DNA of 64,000 bases from Streptomyces sp. LX-29. Its GTDB lineage: Bacteria; Actinomycetota; Actinomycetes; Streptomycetales; Streptomycetaceae. The notes under the pieces were generated by a model that was not told where the DNA came from, made no database searches, and saw nothing but the letters and a program-made list of their open reading frames with translations. Within the stretch, counting starts at the first letter, position 1. Each line of letters starts with the position of its first letter. A program made the translations under genes and the position numbers. Where the stretch lies: the NCBI RefSeq assembly GCF_029541745.1, contig NZ_CP089746.1:5155559-5219558 (forward strand). The letters are read 5' to 3'. This document shows, piece by piece, positions 34,063 through 42,563 of the stretch.

Positions 34063-34186
34063 AGGCTGACTCCTCACGAAGGCGTGCCGCGGCACGGGAT
34101 GGGGGAGGGGGAATGAACCCGGCGTGAATCGTCGGTGCGGATGAATTCTGAAATCCGGGGTCCAGTATCGCCCCGAACGGCACTAC

Positions 34187-34221
34187 GGTGCAAGATGTTC
34201 CATAGATGGTACGGATGTTCC
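34187..34221. promoter_or_regulatory. Repeated GGTGCAAGATGTTCC-type motif before hemerythrin gene
   Basis: GGTGCAAGATGTTCCATAG (34187-34205) is followed by a shorter copy GGTACGGATGTTCC (34208-34221), about 20 bp apart. The first matches the inverted-repeat halves upstream of the MMPL gene (15820-15838), suggesting a shared regulator. Confidence 0.45.
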
Positions 34222-34262
34222 CGACCCGGCTCCGTGGCCGCGGTGGGCGCTCGGGCCCGGCG

Positions 34263-35048
34263 TCAGGAGGAGTACAACTCCGGCCGCCGGTCCTGGAGAT
34301 AGGTGGTCGCGGCGCGGGCACGCCGCAGGACCGCGGGATCGACGTCTGCGACCAGCAGCCCCTCGCCCTGCTCGGGGAGCGCCTGCGAGCTGCCGTCGGG
34401 GGCGGCCACCGTGGTGTGGCCGGCGAACCCGATGCCGCCGTGGGTGCCGGTCCAGTTGGCGTACGCGATGTACAGCTGGCTCTCGAAGGCGCGGGCGGGC
34501 ACCAGGGTGCGGGCGACGAAGTCCCAGGGGCGCATCAGCCCGGTGGGCACCAGCAGGAGATCGGTGCCGGCCACCCCGTGCGCCCGTACGGCCTCCGGAA
34601 ACTCGACGTCGTAGCAGATCAGCAGGCCCAACGTCAGGCCGTTGTAGGAGGTCTGCACCACCCCCTGCTCGCCGGGGGTGAACATGGCGCGCTCGCCGCG
34701 TCCGTACAGGTGTGTTTTGCGGTAGACCGCGAGGGTGTCACCCTGGGGGGAGACCAGCCGGGCGGAGTTGTAGAGCTCCCCGCCGTCGGTCTCCGGCCAG
34801 CCGTGCACCAGCGCGAGATTGAACTCGCGGGCGATGGCGTCCACCTCGGCGCACTGCGGGCCGTCGACCGGACCGCACGCCTCCTTGAGATTGCTCATCA
34901 GCAGCGGATAGCCGCCGATGGAGATCTCGGGGGTGACGAGCAGCTCGGCGCCCGCCTCGGCCGCGCGGCGCGCCGCCTGGCGCAGCTGGTCGAGGGAGTG
35001 GGTCAGGCCGGTGGTGCCGCAGGCCGCCTGCTGGCAAGCGATCCTCAC
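34263..35048 (-). CDS. Carbon-nitrogen hydrolase, DavA-like omega-amidase
   Basis: A 261-residue nitrilase-superfamily amidase with the full Glu-Lys-Cys triad: TPEISIGGYP (Glu), VYRKTHLYG (Lys) and LLICYDVEFPE (Cys). Throughout its length it resembles 5-aminopentanamidase (DavA): RMFSPG-like RAMFTPGEQG, LILVPT-like LLLVPTGLMRPWDF, and YANWTGTHGGIGFAGHTTV. In polyol polyketide clusters such as those for azalomycin or mediomycin, an amidohydrolase of this kind releases 4-guanidinobutyrate from its amide as starter. GGAGG seven bases before GTG 35048 sets the start. Divergent from the type II thioesterase. A starter-unit role is inference. Confidence 0.82.
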   Translation of the reverse strand: MRIACQQAACGTTGLTHSLDQLRQAARRAAEAGAELLVTPEISIGGYPLLMSNLKEACGPVDGPQCAEVDAIAREFNLALVHGWPETDGGELYNSARLVSPQGDTLAVYRKTHLYGRGERAMFTPGEQGVVQTSYNGLTLGLLICYDVEFPEAVRAHGVAGTDLLLVPTGLMRPWDFVARTLVPARAFESQLYIAYANWTGTHGGIGFAGHTTVAAPDGSSQALPEQGEGLLVADVDPAVLRRARAATTYLQDRRPELYSS

Positions 35049-35180
35049 TGGGGGTCCTCCCGGAAGCCTGGCCGTTCGCACATGAGTTCCTCACGATACC
35101 CGCACACGGAGAGTGCGAAGGATCGGTCGCACGTCACGCGGTGTATTCGGGGTCGGATATCAGGGGGGGTGGCTTAAACC

Positions 35181-35195
35181 TAGGGGTACCCCCTA
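35181..35195. promoter_or_regulatory. TAGGGG-TAC-CCCCTA inverted repeat upstream of thioesterase gene
   Basis: A perfect 6-3-6 inverted repeat in the 260-bp divergent region between the amidase and thioesterase genes. It shares CTAGGGGT with the array before the PKS gene and partly resembles the PAS-LuxR (PimM-type) operator, matching at about 12 of 16 positions by eye. No further gene is seen in this gap. Confidence 0.45.
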
Positions 35196-35308
35196 CTTCA
35201 ACTACCGTGATAAACATGAAACATGCCGGGACGGTACCGTTCCGGATAAATCCCGGCGAGAAACCGGGTGCCTCCCACACAAAACTTAAGGGAAAGATTC
35301 TTCGGCAC

Positions 35309-36076
35309 ATGGGTGAACAGCGAGAGAATAGCGCTTGGGTACGCCGGTTCCACCCCGTCCCGGAGAGCGGTGTCCGGCTGGTCTGTATGCCGCACGCCGG
35401 GGGCTCCGCCCCCTTCTATTTCCCCATGTCCCAGGCGCTTTCCCCGGCCGTCGACGTGCTGTGTCTCCAGTACCCCGGGCGCCAGGACCGCCGACTGGAC
35501 CCGGCCATCGAGAACATCCCGGACTACGCCGACGCGATCGTCGCGGAGCTCAAGCCCTGGCTCGATGTGCCGACGGCGTTTTTCGGCCACAGCATGGGTG
35601 CCGTCCTCGCCTACGAGGTGGCGCTCCGGCTGGAGCGTGACGGTCACTCCGGCCCGATCGCCCTCTTCGCCTCCGGTCGTCGCGCTCCCTCCCGCTACCG
35701 CGAGGAGAACGTGCACCGCCGGGACGACGACGGCATCGTCAAGGAGATGCAGCTCCTGAGCGGCACCGACTCCCGCATCCTCGGCAACGAGGAGATCCTG
35801 CGGATGGTGCTGCCGGCGATCCGCAGCGACTACACGGCCATCGAGACCTACCGCTCCGAGGAAGGGGCCGCGGTGCGCGCCCCGATCACGGTCCTCACGG
35901 GCGACAACGACCCCAGGACCAGCATGGAGGAGGCCGAGGCGTGGCGCGCCCACACCACCGGCGACTTCGACATCCATGTCTTCCCCGGCGGTCACTTCTT
36001 CCTGGCCAACCACTCGGAGAAGATCATTGAGATCGTCTCCAAAAAGATCAACGCGGTCGGCTCCCAGCAGTACTGA
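35309..36076 (+). CDS. Type II thioesterase
   Basis: A 255-residue alpha/beta hydrolase of the editing thioesterase family (TEII). MPHAGGSAPFYFPMSQAL opens the fold, FFGHSMGAVLAYEVALRLE holds the nucleophilic Ser, and LTGDNDPRTSMEEAEAW and FPGGHFFLANHSEKII hold Asp and His. It removes stalled or wrong acyl groups from carrier proteins and so serves the PKS. The start MGEQRENSAWVRRFHPV at 35309 fits family length. An ATG at 35216 is open but would add 31 atypical residues. The LAL regulator follows at 36165 in the same direction. Confidence 0.9.
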   Translation: MGEQRENSAWVRRFHPVPESGVRLVCMPHAGGSAPFYFPMSQALSPAVDVLCLQYPGRQDRRLDPAIENIPDYADAIVAELKPWLDVPTAFFGHSMGAVLAYEVALRLERDGHSGPIALFASGRRAPSRYREENVHRRDDDGIVKEMQLLSGTDSRILGNEEILRMVLPAIRSDYTAIETYRSEEGAAVRAPITVLTGDNDPRTSMEEAEAWRAHTTGDFDIHVFPGGHFFLANHSEKIIEIVSKKINAVGSQQY

Positions 36077-36164
36077 CCGGACCGCGCATCCGCGTCAACG
36101 CACAATTCCCACGGCCCGGCGTGACTACCGGGCCGTGGGCCGAGTTCCGGGGGACGGACTCACC

Positions 36165-38990
36165 ATGCCTGCCAAGCTCTTCGAACGCGAGAACCACCTT
36201 GCCGCGCTGACCGACATGTTGTGCGGCGCCAAACAGGGCAGGGGACGGCTGGCACTCATCAGCGGGGCGGTGGCCAGCGGAAAGACCGACCTGCTCGACA
36301 GGTTCGCGGCCCAGACGCTCTCCCGCGGGGTGCTGCTGCTGGAGACCACCGGGTCCCGCGCGGAGCGGGAACTGCCCTTCGGCCTGCTCAAGAAGGTCTT
36401 TGACAACGCTGCCATGCCGTCGGAGGCGCGCGCCGAGGCGATCGCGCTGCTGGACGACGTGGACACCGACGAGGAGAGCGGCGCCGCCTCCCGGCTGCGG
36501 ACGATGTCCCGCGTCTCCTCGGTGCTGCTGCGTCTGGCCGACGAACGCCCGCTCGTCATCACGGTCGACGACGTGCACTGGGGCGACGGCCACTCCCTCC
36601 AGTTCCTGCTGCACCTGGCCCGCCGGGTGCGCCAGGCCAAGGTGCTGGTGGTCCTCACCGAGTCCACCCGACTACGCCAGGAACAGCTGAGCTTCCACGC
36701 CGAGCTGCTGCGCCAGCCCAACTGCGGCCGGCTGCGGCTGCACATGCTCACCGAGCCCGGCATCACCCGCGTGCTCACCGGCTACGTCTCTCAGGCCGTC
36801 GCCGCCCGACTGGCCCCCGAGTGCCACCGACTCACCGGCGGCAACCCGCTGCTGCTGCGCGCCCTGCTGGAGGACTGGCGGGCCGGCGGCGAGCACGGCG
36901 AGTCGCTGCAACGGCCGGTCCCCGGCGAGGCGTACGCCCAGGCCGTGCTCGGCTGCCTGCACCGCGGCGCCCCCGATGTGCTGACCATCGCCCACGGCAT
37001 CGCGGTCCTCGGCGACGCCGACTGCCCGGTGCTGCTCAGCGAGCTGCTCGGGCTGACCGCCGGCGCCGTCGAACAGGGCGTCCAGGACCTGCACCAGAGC
37101 GCGCTGCTGGAGGGCGGCGCCTTCCGCGCCCCCGCCGCGCGCACCGCCGTCCTCGACGCCGTCCCCACCGCCACCCGCGCCGCGCTGCACCGGCGCGCCG
37201 CCCACCTGCTGCACAGCGACGGCGCCGCGGCGCTCGAAGTCGCCCGGCACCTGGTCGCCGGCGGACAGGACGTCGAGCGCTGGGCCGTCCCGGTGCTGCG
37301 CGAGGCAGCCGAGTACGCGCTGGTCGAAGAGGACCTGGAGTTCGCGCTGCGCTGCCTGGAACTGGCCCACGCCGCCAGCCAGGACGGGCGGGAGCGGGCC
37401 ACCCTGAAGGCCCGGCTGGTCAGCGTGGCCTGGCGGATGGGGCCGGCGGTCGCCGAAGCGCACCTCCCCGACCTGGCCGACGCGTTGCGGGGCGGCCTGC
37501 TCGCCCCCCGCGACCTGGCGCTGTCCGTCTCCTACCTGGCCTGGTCCGGCCGGCTGGAGCAGGCGGCCGACGCCATCGCCGGATCGACCGCGACCGCGCG
37601 CCCCGCCCCCGGGGGGTCGACCATCACCGGCGTCGAGGACGCGCGCGGCGCGGCCCTCGCCGCCACCGCGCAGTGGCTGACCGTGATCAGCCCGCCGCTG
37701 CGGTCCCGCGTCCCCACCCTCGGCACCACCGCGCCGGCGGCCTCCACCGGCCCGCGCGACCTGGCGGGCGAGGCCTACGCGCAGTCCGCCGCCACCCTGT
37801 CCACCGCGCTCGGCGGCCAGACGGCCCGCGCCGTGGTCGAGGCGGAGCGCGTTCTCCAGCGCTACCACCTGTCCGACAACTCCCTCCAGCCGCTGGCCTT
37901 CGCGCTGCTGGCCCTGGTCTACGCGGACCGGCTCGACCTCGCCCAGTCCTGGTGCGAGCGGCTGCTCGGCGAGTGCGCCAGCCGCCGGGTGCCCACCTGG
38001 CAGGCGCTGCTCTCCGCCGTACGGGCCGAGATCGCCCTGCGTCAGGGCGACCTGCCGGTCGCCGCCCACCAGGCGCGGACCGCGATCTCCCGGATCTCCC
38101 CGGCCGGCTGGGGCGTGGCCATCGGCCTGCCGCTGGCCACCCTCATCCAGGCCGAGACCGGCATGGGCCGCTACGACGAGGCCATGGCGCTCCTGGAACA
38201 GCCGGTCCCCGACGGGCTGTTCCAGACCCTCACCGGACTGCACTACCTCCGGGCCCGCGGCCGCTGCCACCTGGCCACCGGCCGCTACCACGCCGCCCTC
38301 GGCGACTTCAACACCTGCGGCGAGCTGATGGCCGCCTGGCGGGTGGACTCCCCCCAGCTGGTGCCGTGGCGGCTGGACGCCGCCGAGGCATGGCTGGCCC
38401 TGGAGGAGACCGAGCGGGCCCACACCCTGGCCGAGGAGCAGCTGCGACGCAGCCCCGGCCAGCCGCGGCTGCGCGGCGCACTGCTGCTGATCCTGGCCCG
38501 CGGTGAGGACCTCAAGCGGCGGCTTCCCCGGCTCAAGGAGGCCGTCGAGATCCTGGAGAGCGGCGATGACCGACTCCAGCTCGCGGGCGCGCTCGGCGAA
38601 CTCGGCCGCGGGTACCGCGCGCTGGGCGACTTCAACCGGGCGCGGGTGCTGGTCCGCAAGGCGTGGCACGTCGCCAAGGCATGCGGCGCGGAGCCGCTGT
38701 GCCGACAGCTCATCCCCAGCCACGGGGACGGGGCCGACCTGGTCGCCCCGGTCGGCCAGCCGGGCGACGACGCGGCCCAGCGCGAGGTCGAGGCGCTCAC
38801 CGAGGCCGAGGCGCGGGTCGCCCTGCTGGCGGCGCACGGAAACACGAACCGGGAGATCGCGTCCAAGCTGTTCGTCACCGTGAGCACGGTGGAGCAGCAC
38901 CTCACGCGGATCTATCGCAAGCTGAAGGTGAAGCGGCGGCGTGATCTGCCGGCGAAGCTCGCCGACAGCAGCCTCACCGGTATCGCCTGA
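36165..38990 (+). CDS. LuxR-family large ATP-binding regulator (LAL)
   Basis: A 941-residue LAL/MalT-type activator. The N-terminal AAA ATPase has Walker A GAVASGKT (residues 34-41) and Walker B LVITVDDVHWGD (residues 130-141). A long helical TPR-like region follows, and the C-terminal LuxR helix-turn-helix reads LTEAEARVALLAAHGNTNREIASKLFVTVSTVEQHLTRIYRKLKV. LALs are pathway-specific activators in many macrolide and polyene clusters. ATG 36165 lies after a weak GGGGGAC leader. With the SARP it makes two cluster-type activators within 6 kb; its target promoter is not visible by inspection. Confidence 0.9.
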   Translation: MPAKLFERENHLAALTDMLCGAKQGRGRLALISGAVASGKTDLLDRFAAQTLSRGVLLLETTGSRAERELPFGLLKKVFDNAAMPSEARAEAIALLDDVDTDEESGAASRLRTMSRVSSVLLRLADERPLVITVDDVHWGDGHSLQFLLHLARRVRQAKVLVVLTESTRLRQEQLSFHAELLRQPNCGRLRLHMLTEPGITRVLTGYVSQAVAARLAPECHRLTGGNPLLLRALLEDWRAGGEHGESLQRPVPGEAYAQAVLGCLHRGAPDVLTIAHGIAVLGDADCPVLLSELLGLTAGAVEQGVQDLHQSALLEGGAFRAPAARTAVLDAVPTATRAALHRRAAHLLHSDGAAALEVARHLVAGGQDVERWAVPVLREAAEYALVEEDLEFALRCLELAHAASQDGRERATLKARLVSVAWRMGPAVAEAHLPDLADALRGGLLAPRDLALSVSYLAWSGRLEQAADAIAGSTATARPAPGGSTITGVEDARGAALAATAQWLTVISPPLRSRVPTLGTTAPAASTGPRDLAGEAYAQSAATLSTALGGQTARAVVEAERVLQRYHLSDNSLQPLAFALLALVYADRLDLAQSWCERLLGECASRRVPTWQALLSAVRAEIALRQGDLPVAAHQARTAISRISPAGWGVAIGLPLATLIQAETGMGRYDEAMALLEQPVPDGLFQTLTGLHYLRARGRCHLATGRYHAALGDFNTCGELMAAWRVDSPQLVPWRLDAAEAWLALEETERAHTLAEEQLRRSPGQPRLRGALLLILARGEDLKRRLPRLKEAVEILESGDDRLQLAGALGELGRGYRALGDFNRARVLVRKAWHVAKACGAEPLCRQLIPSHGDGADLVAPVGQPGDDAAQREVEALTEAEARVALLAAHGNTNREIASKLFVTVSTVEQHLTRIYRKLKVKRRRDLPAKLADSSLTGIA

Positions 38991-39076
38991 CGGCGGGTCC
39001 TGTACGGGTCGGGGTGCCCCCGTGGCGCCCCTGCGGGCTGCGGCCCGCGGGCTGCGGGGCGCGGTTGCTGGCGTGC

Positions 39077-39272
39077 GGTTGCGGGCGGTTCGGCACCGCT
39101 GGGCCGCGTCGTCTGGGTCGCTCGCCGTCGCGGCGGGAACAAGGGGCCCTTGTCGGGCCCCTTGTGGATCCCCTCGCGGTGTCGTTGAGGCCGTTCCGAA
39201 CGGGTTGCGGGCGGTTCGGCACCGCCGGGTCGCGTTGTCTGGGTTGCTCGCCGTCGCGGCGGGAACAAGGGG
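39077..39272. repeat. 70-bp direct repeat in the LAL / response-regulator gap
   Basis: Units 39077-39146 and 39203-39272 match at 66 of 70 positions. Each ends in GGGAACAAGGGG that forms the left arm of a hairpin. The 399-bp gap 38991-39389 has no supported gene. Confidence 0.8.
39139..39165. terminator. Hairpin terminator after LAL gene
   Basis: ACAAGGGGCCC (39139-39149) pairs perfectly with GGGCCCCTTGT (39155-39165) around a five-base loop, between convergent genes. Confidence 0.75.
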
Positions 39273-39292
39273 GCTTGCCTTGGGCCCCTTGT
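39265..39292. terminator. Second, imperfect hairpin terminator
   Basis: ACAAGGGGGC (39265-39274) pairs imperfectly with GGGCCCCTTGT (39282-39292). It sits at the end of the second repeat unit and mirrors the first hairpin. Confidence 0.55.
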
Positions 39293-39389
39293 GACACCCT
39301 GTTTTACGGGGTCTGGGGCAGAGCCCCGGTTTCGGGAAGGGGCGGGTCAGGGGAGAAGACCGCCACCGGGCCACAGCCCACCGACACGC

Positions 39390-40022
39390 CTACAGCAGCC
39401 CGCGTTCCAGGGCTGTCATGACGGCTGCCGTGCGGTCGGAGACCCCCAGCTTCTTGAAGGAGCGGAGGAGGTGGGTCTTGACGGTGGCTTCGCTGATGAA
39501 GAGGCGGGTGCCGATCTCGGCGTTGGTGAGGCCCTGGCTGACCAGGCCGAGGACCTCGCGTTCGCGGCCGGAGAGCGGGACCGGCTCGACGACGGCGCGG
39601 GGGCGGAACAGCTTGCCGGCGAGGGACGGGGTGAGGACGGTCTCGCCGCGGGCCGCGCTGTGCACGGCGTCGATGAGCTCCTGCCGGGAGCTGCCCTTGA
39701 GCAGGTAGCCGGCGGCCCCGGCCTCGACCGCGCGGAGGATGTCGGCGTCGTCCTCGTAGGTGGTGACGATGACGACCTTGGTGCCGGGGCAGTCGCGCAG
39801 GATGTGACCGGTCGCGGCGACGCCGTCCATGCCGCCCATGCGCAGGTCCAGCAGGACGATGTCGGGGCGCAGCGCGGTGGCCTGGACGACCGCCTCCTCA
39901 CCGGAGCCGGCCTGGCCGACCACGCTGATGCCCTCGGCGGACTCCAGCATGGCGCTGAGGCCCTCGCGTACCACCGGATGGTCGTCGGCCAACATCACCC
40001 GGACTGTTGTCGTCTCAGCCAC
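39390..40022 (-). CDS. NarL/LuxR-family response regulator
   Basis: A 210-residue response regulator. The receiver domain has the acidic pair in VMLADDHPVVREGL, the phosphoacceptor Asp in DIVLLDLRMGGMDG and the Lys in YLLKGSSRQEL. The C-terminal LuxR helix-turn-helix is LSGREREVLGLVSQGLTNAEIGTRLFISEATVKTHLLRSFKKLGV. The GTG start overlaps the histidine-kinase stop by eight bases, so both partners are translated together. It is convergent with the LAL gene. Nothing ties it to the PKS specifically. Confidence 0.93.
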   Translation of the reverse strand: MAETTTVRVMLADDHPVVREGLSAMLESAEGISVVGQAGSGEEAVVQATALRPDIVLLDLRMGGMDGVAATGHILRDCPGTKVVIVTTYEDDADILRAVEAGAAGYLLKGSSRQELIDAVHSAARGETVLTPSLAGKLFRPRAVVEPVPLSGREREVLGLVSQGLTNAEIGTRLFISEATVKTHLLRSFKKLGVSDRTAAVMTALERGLL

Positions 40023-41268
40023 TGAATGCCTCCTGGGCGACCGCGCCCAGCGGGGCGGTCACCTCGATCGTGGTGCCGTGTCCGGGGCGGCTGTCGACGG
40101 TGGCCGACCCGTGGATCTCCGCCGCCCTGGCCCGCATGCCACGCAGCCCGTACCCGTTCTGGTCGTCGTCGGGGGAGAAGCCCTGGCCGTCGTCGCGGAT
40201 GACGACGCGGACGGTGTCCTCCTCGTAGGCGACCAGGACGTCCACCGTGCGGGCCCGGGCGGCGTGCTTGCGGACGTTGGCGATGGCCTCCTGCACCGAG
40301 CGGAGCAGGACGACGTTGACGTTCATCGGCAGCGGCTTCTCGTCGCCCTCGACGGTGCAGCGCACGTCCAGGCCGGTCTCGGCGACCAGGCCGTCGGCCT
40401 GCCGGCGCACGGCCTGGACGAGGGAGCTGCCGCGCAGCGCGGGCGGGGTGAGGGTGGTGACGAAGTCCCGTGCCTCGGCGAGCGACTCCTTGGCCACCCG
40501 GCCCGCCAGCGACAGATGGGTGCGGGCCAGGTCGGGGGAGTGGTCCAGCTCCGACTCCGCCGTCTGCACCAGTCCGATGATGCTGGTCAGACCCTGGGCG
40601 ATGGTGTCGTGGATCTCGCGTGCCAGCCGCTCGCGCTCGGCGGAGATGCCGGCCTCGTGGGAGAGCCGGGCCACCCGCTCGCGGCTGCGCCGCAGGTCCT
40701 CGATGAGCCGGCCGCGCTCCTTGCTCTGTCGGACCACCCGTTTGACCCACAGTCCCAGCAGCGTCGACAGGGCGATGCTCAGCAGCGCGATGGGCAGCAC
40801 CTGGAGCACGCCGAGGCCCATGTCCTCGCCGCGCAACCACACCACGGTCACCGGCCAGAGGTGGGCCGCGATGAGCATGACCACGGCCTGCCGCATGGAC
40901 AGGCTCATGATCAGCATCGGGACGACGGCGAACATGGCGAAGGAGCCGGCGAGGCTGAACGAGGTGGCGACCGCGAACAGCAGCAGCAGGACGCCGGCGA
41001 AGACCAGGTTCCGCGGCCCGACCGCGTCACCGATCATCAGCGGCCGGCCCAGCGCCGCGTACCACGGCACGATCAGGGTCAGCGCGCCGATGGCGACGGC
41101 ATGGGTGCCGGAGGTGAGGAGCAGGGTGGCGGTGACGAGATAGGAGACCGCGAAGAAGCCGTCCCACAGGCCGAACCAGCGGCTTCCGGACTCGGGTCCG
41201 TAGTACGCGCCGGCCTGGGGCACGTCGTGCTGAGCCTGCGACACGCCTCGTCGGAAGTGAGTGCGCAC
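40015..41268 (-). CDS. HisKA_3-type sensor histidine kinase
   Basis: A 417-residue kinase. Five to six membrane helices occupy residues 30-190. The dimerisation/phosphoacceptor segment ERERLAREIHDTIAQGLTSIIGLVQTAESEL contains the phosphorylated His, and the ATPase domain has NVRKHAARAR (N box) and VIRDDGQGFSPDDDQNGYGLRGMRARAAEI (G boxes). No extracytoplasmic sensor domain is evident, so it probably senses within the membrane. GTG 41268 is preferred, with AGGA about ten bases upstream; GTG 41304 is possible but falls inside a palindrome. Paired with the overlapping response regulator. Confidence 0.9.
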   Translation of the reverse strand: MRTHFRRGVSQAQHDVPQAGAYYGPESGSRWFGLWDGFFAVSYLVTATLLLTSGTHAVAIGALTLIVPWYAALGRPLMIGDAVGPRNLVFAGVLLLLFAVATSFSLAGSFAMFAVVPMLIMSLSMRQAVVMLIAAHLWPVTVVWLRGEDMGLGVLQVLPIALLSIALSTLLGLWVKRVVRQSKERGRLIEDLRRSRERVARLSHEAGISAERERLAREIHDTIAQGLTSIIGLVQTAESELDHSPDLARTHLSLAGRVAKESLAEARDFVTTLTPPALRGSSLVQAVRRQADGLVAETGLDVRCTVEGDEKPLPMNVNVVLLRSVQEAIANVRKHAARARTVDVLVAYEEDTVRVVIRDDGQGFSPDDDQNGYGLRGMRARAAEIHGSATVDSRPGHGTTIEVTAPLGAVAQEAFSG

Positions 41269-41297
41269 GTCACTAGTCCTACCACGCGTGTCCACCG

Positions 41298-41317
41298 TGT
41301 CCACCGTCCGGTGGACA
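41298..41317. promoter_or_regulatory. Perfect palindrome upstream of the histidine-kinase operon
   Basis: TGTCCACCG-TC-CGGTGGACA is a perfect 9-2-9 palindrome. An extra GTGTCCACC half-site lies directly before it (41288-41296). The region separates the kinase operon from the divergent membrane-protein gene at 41439, so it may be the response regulator's binding site. Confidence 0.55.
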
Positions 41318-41438
41318 GCCGGAACCCACCGTTCAGTCGTCTCGGCGACAGGGCGCGCGGACCTAGCGTGGAGGTATCAGGACGCCGGTGAAGCGGCGCG
41401 CCACAGCCAAGAGCCCATCAGGGCGGGAGACATCGCAC

Positions 41439-41996
41439 ATGAGCCAGTTCGTCACCGCACTCATCGCCAGCGGCACGATTCTGACCATCATCCTGGCCAC
41501 GGACATCGGCCGTAAGAAGATCACCGCCACGCGCATGGTGCGCTCGGTGGTGGCCGTGGCCGTCATCATCGCCATCTTCGTGCACTCGTTCCCCACCCAG
41601 GGCAACGACGTCTCGCTCCAGCTCGTAGGGGTCGGTGTGGGGGTGATCTCCGGTCTCATCGCCGGTACCCTGTTGCCCGCCTACCGTCATGAGTCCGGTG
41701 AGATCTACACCATCGGCGGGATCGGCTACGCGCTGGTGTGGGTCGTGCTCTCCAGCGGGCGCGTCCTCTTCGCCTATGGTGCCGAGCACTGGTTCACCGA
41801 GGATCTCATCCGCTTCTCCATCGACTACAAGATCAGCGGACAGGACACCTATGCCAACGCGTTCGTCTTCATGTCCCTGGCCATGGTCCTGACCCGCACC
41901 GCTGTCCTGCTGACCAAGATGCGCAAGCTGCGCGCCGCCGAGGCGGCGCAGGCCGCGGCGCTCGAGTCGCAGCGCGGCAGCGGTGCCTCGGTCTGA
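41439..41996 (+). CDS. Four- to five-helix membrane protein, DUF1453/CcdC-like
   Basis: A 185-residue membrane protein with hydrophobic segments near residues 5-22, 35-50, 60-78, 95-110 and 140-160. The plan resembles the DUF1453/CcdC-like family, but I am not certain. No catalytic motif is evident. ATG 41439 follows GGGAGA by nine bases. It is divergent from the two-component operon, a placement seen when such a membrane protein is the regulator's target. Confidence 0.55.
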   Translation: MSQFVTALIASGTILTIILATDIGRKKITATRMVRSVVAVAVIIAIFVHSFPTQGNDVSLQLVGVGVGVISGLIAGTLLPAYRHESGEIYTIGGIGYALVWVVLSSGRVLFAYGAEHWFTEDLIRFSIDYKISGQDTYANAFVFMSLAMVLTRTAVLLTKMRKLRAAEAAQAAALESQRGSGASV

Positions 41997-42062
41997 TCCA
42001 GGTGAATGACATCCCATCAGCCCGGCAACCTGCCCTGACGTGAGAACTTGGGTGAAGCAGCA

Positions 42063-42563
42063 GTGGAAACCATGGAAGATGTGAGGCTTCGACCGCCCCG
42101 GCACCGGGTGGGGAGCCGCGCGATCGGCTGGTGGACGGTGCAGTCGGCGCTGTTCGCCGTGCCGCTGCCGCTCACCTTCGGCATCCTGTGGGCCTCCATC
42201 CCGCCCACCCGCGAGTTCTTCATGTGGGCGACGCTGATCTCGCTGCTGCCCGGCCTCCTCTACACGGCCGTCATGCCGGCCTGGCGCTACCGGGTGCACC
42301 GCTGGGAGGTCACCGACGAGGCGGTCTACGCGGCCTCCGGCTGGCTGTGGCAGCAGTGGCGGGTGGTCCCGCTGTCCCGGGTGCAGACCGTGGACACCCT
42401 GCGCGGCCCCATCCAGCAGATGTTCGGGCTCTCCGGGGTCACCGTGACCACCGCCTCCGCCTCCGGCGCCGTGAAGATCAAGGGCATCGACCACCAGGTC
42501 GCCGAGGAGCTGGTGGCGCATCTGACCCGGTTCACCCAGGCCACCCCGGAGGACGCCACATGA
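42063..42563 (+). CDS. Bacterial PH-domain membrane protein (YdbS-like)
   Basis: A 166-residue protein with two N-terminal membrane helices (WWTVQSALFAVPLPLTFGILW and MWATLISLLPGLLYTAVM) and a C-terminal bacterial PH domain, YRVHRWEVTDEAVYAASGWLWQQWRVVPLSRVQTVDTLRGPIQQMFGLSGVTVTTA. GTG 42063 with GGTGAAG upstream is preferred over TTG 42048 and ATG 42072. It ends in an ATGA overlap with the larger PH-domain gene, the standard YdbS-YdbT pairing. In Bacillus this pair confers resistance to a bacteriocin of Bacillus amyloliquefaciens. Confidence 0.78.
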   Translation: METMEDVRLRPPRHRVGSRAIGWWTVQSALFAVPLPLTFGILWASIPPTREFFMWATLISLLPGLLYTAVMPAWRYRVHRWEVTDEAVYAASGWLWQQWRVVPLSRVQTVDTLRGPIQQMFGLSGVTVTTASASGAVKIKGIDHQVAEELVAHLTRFTQATPEDAT

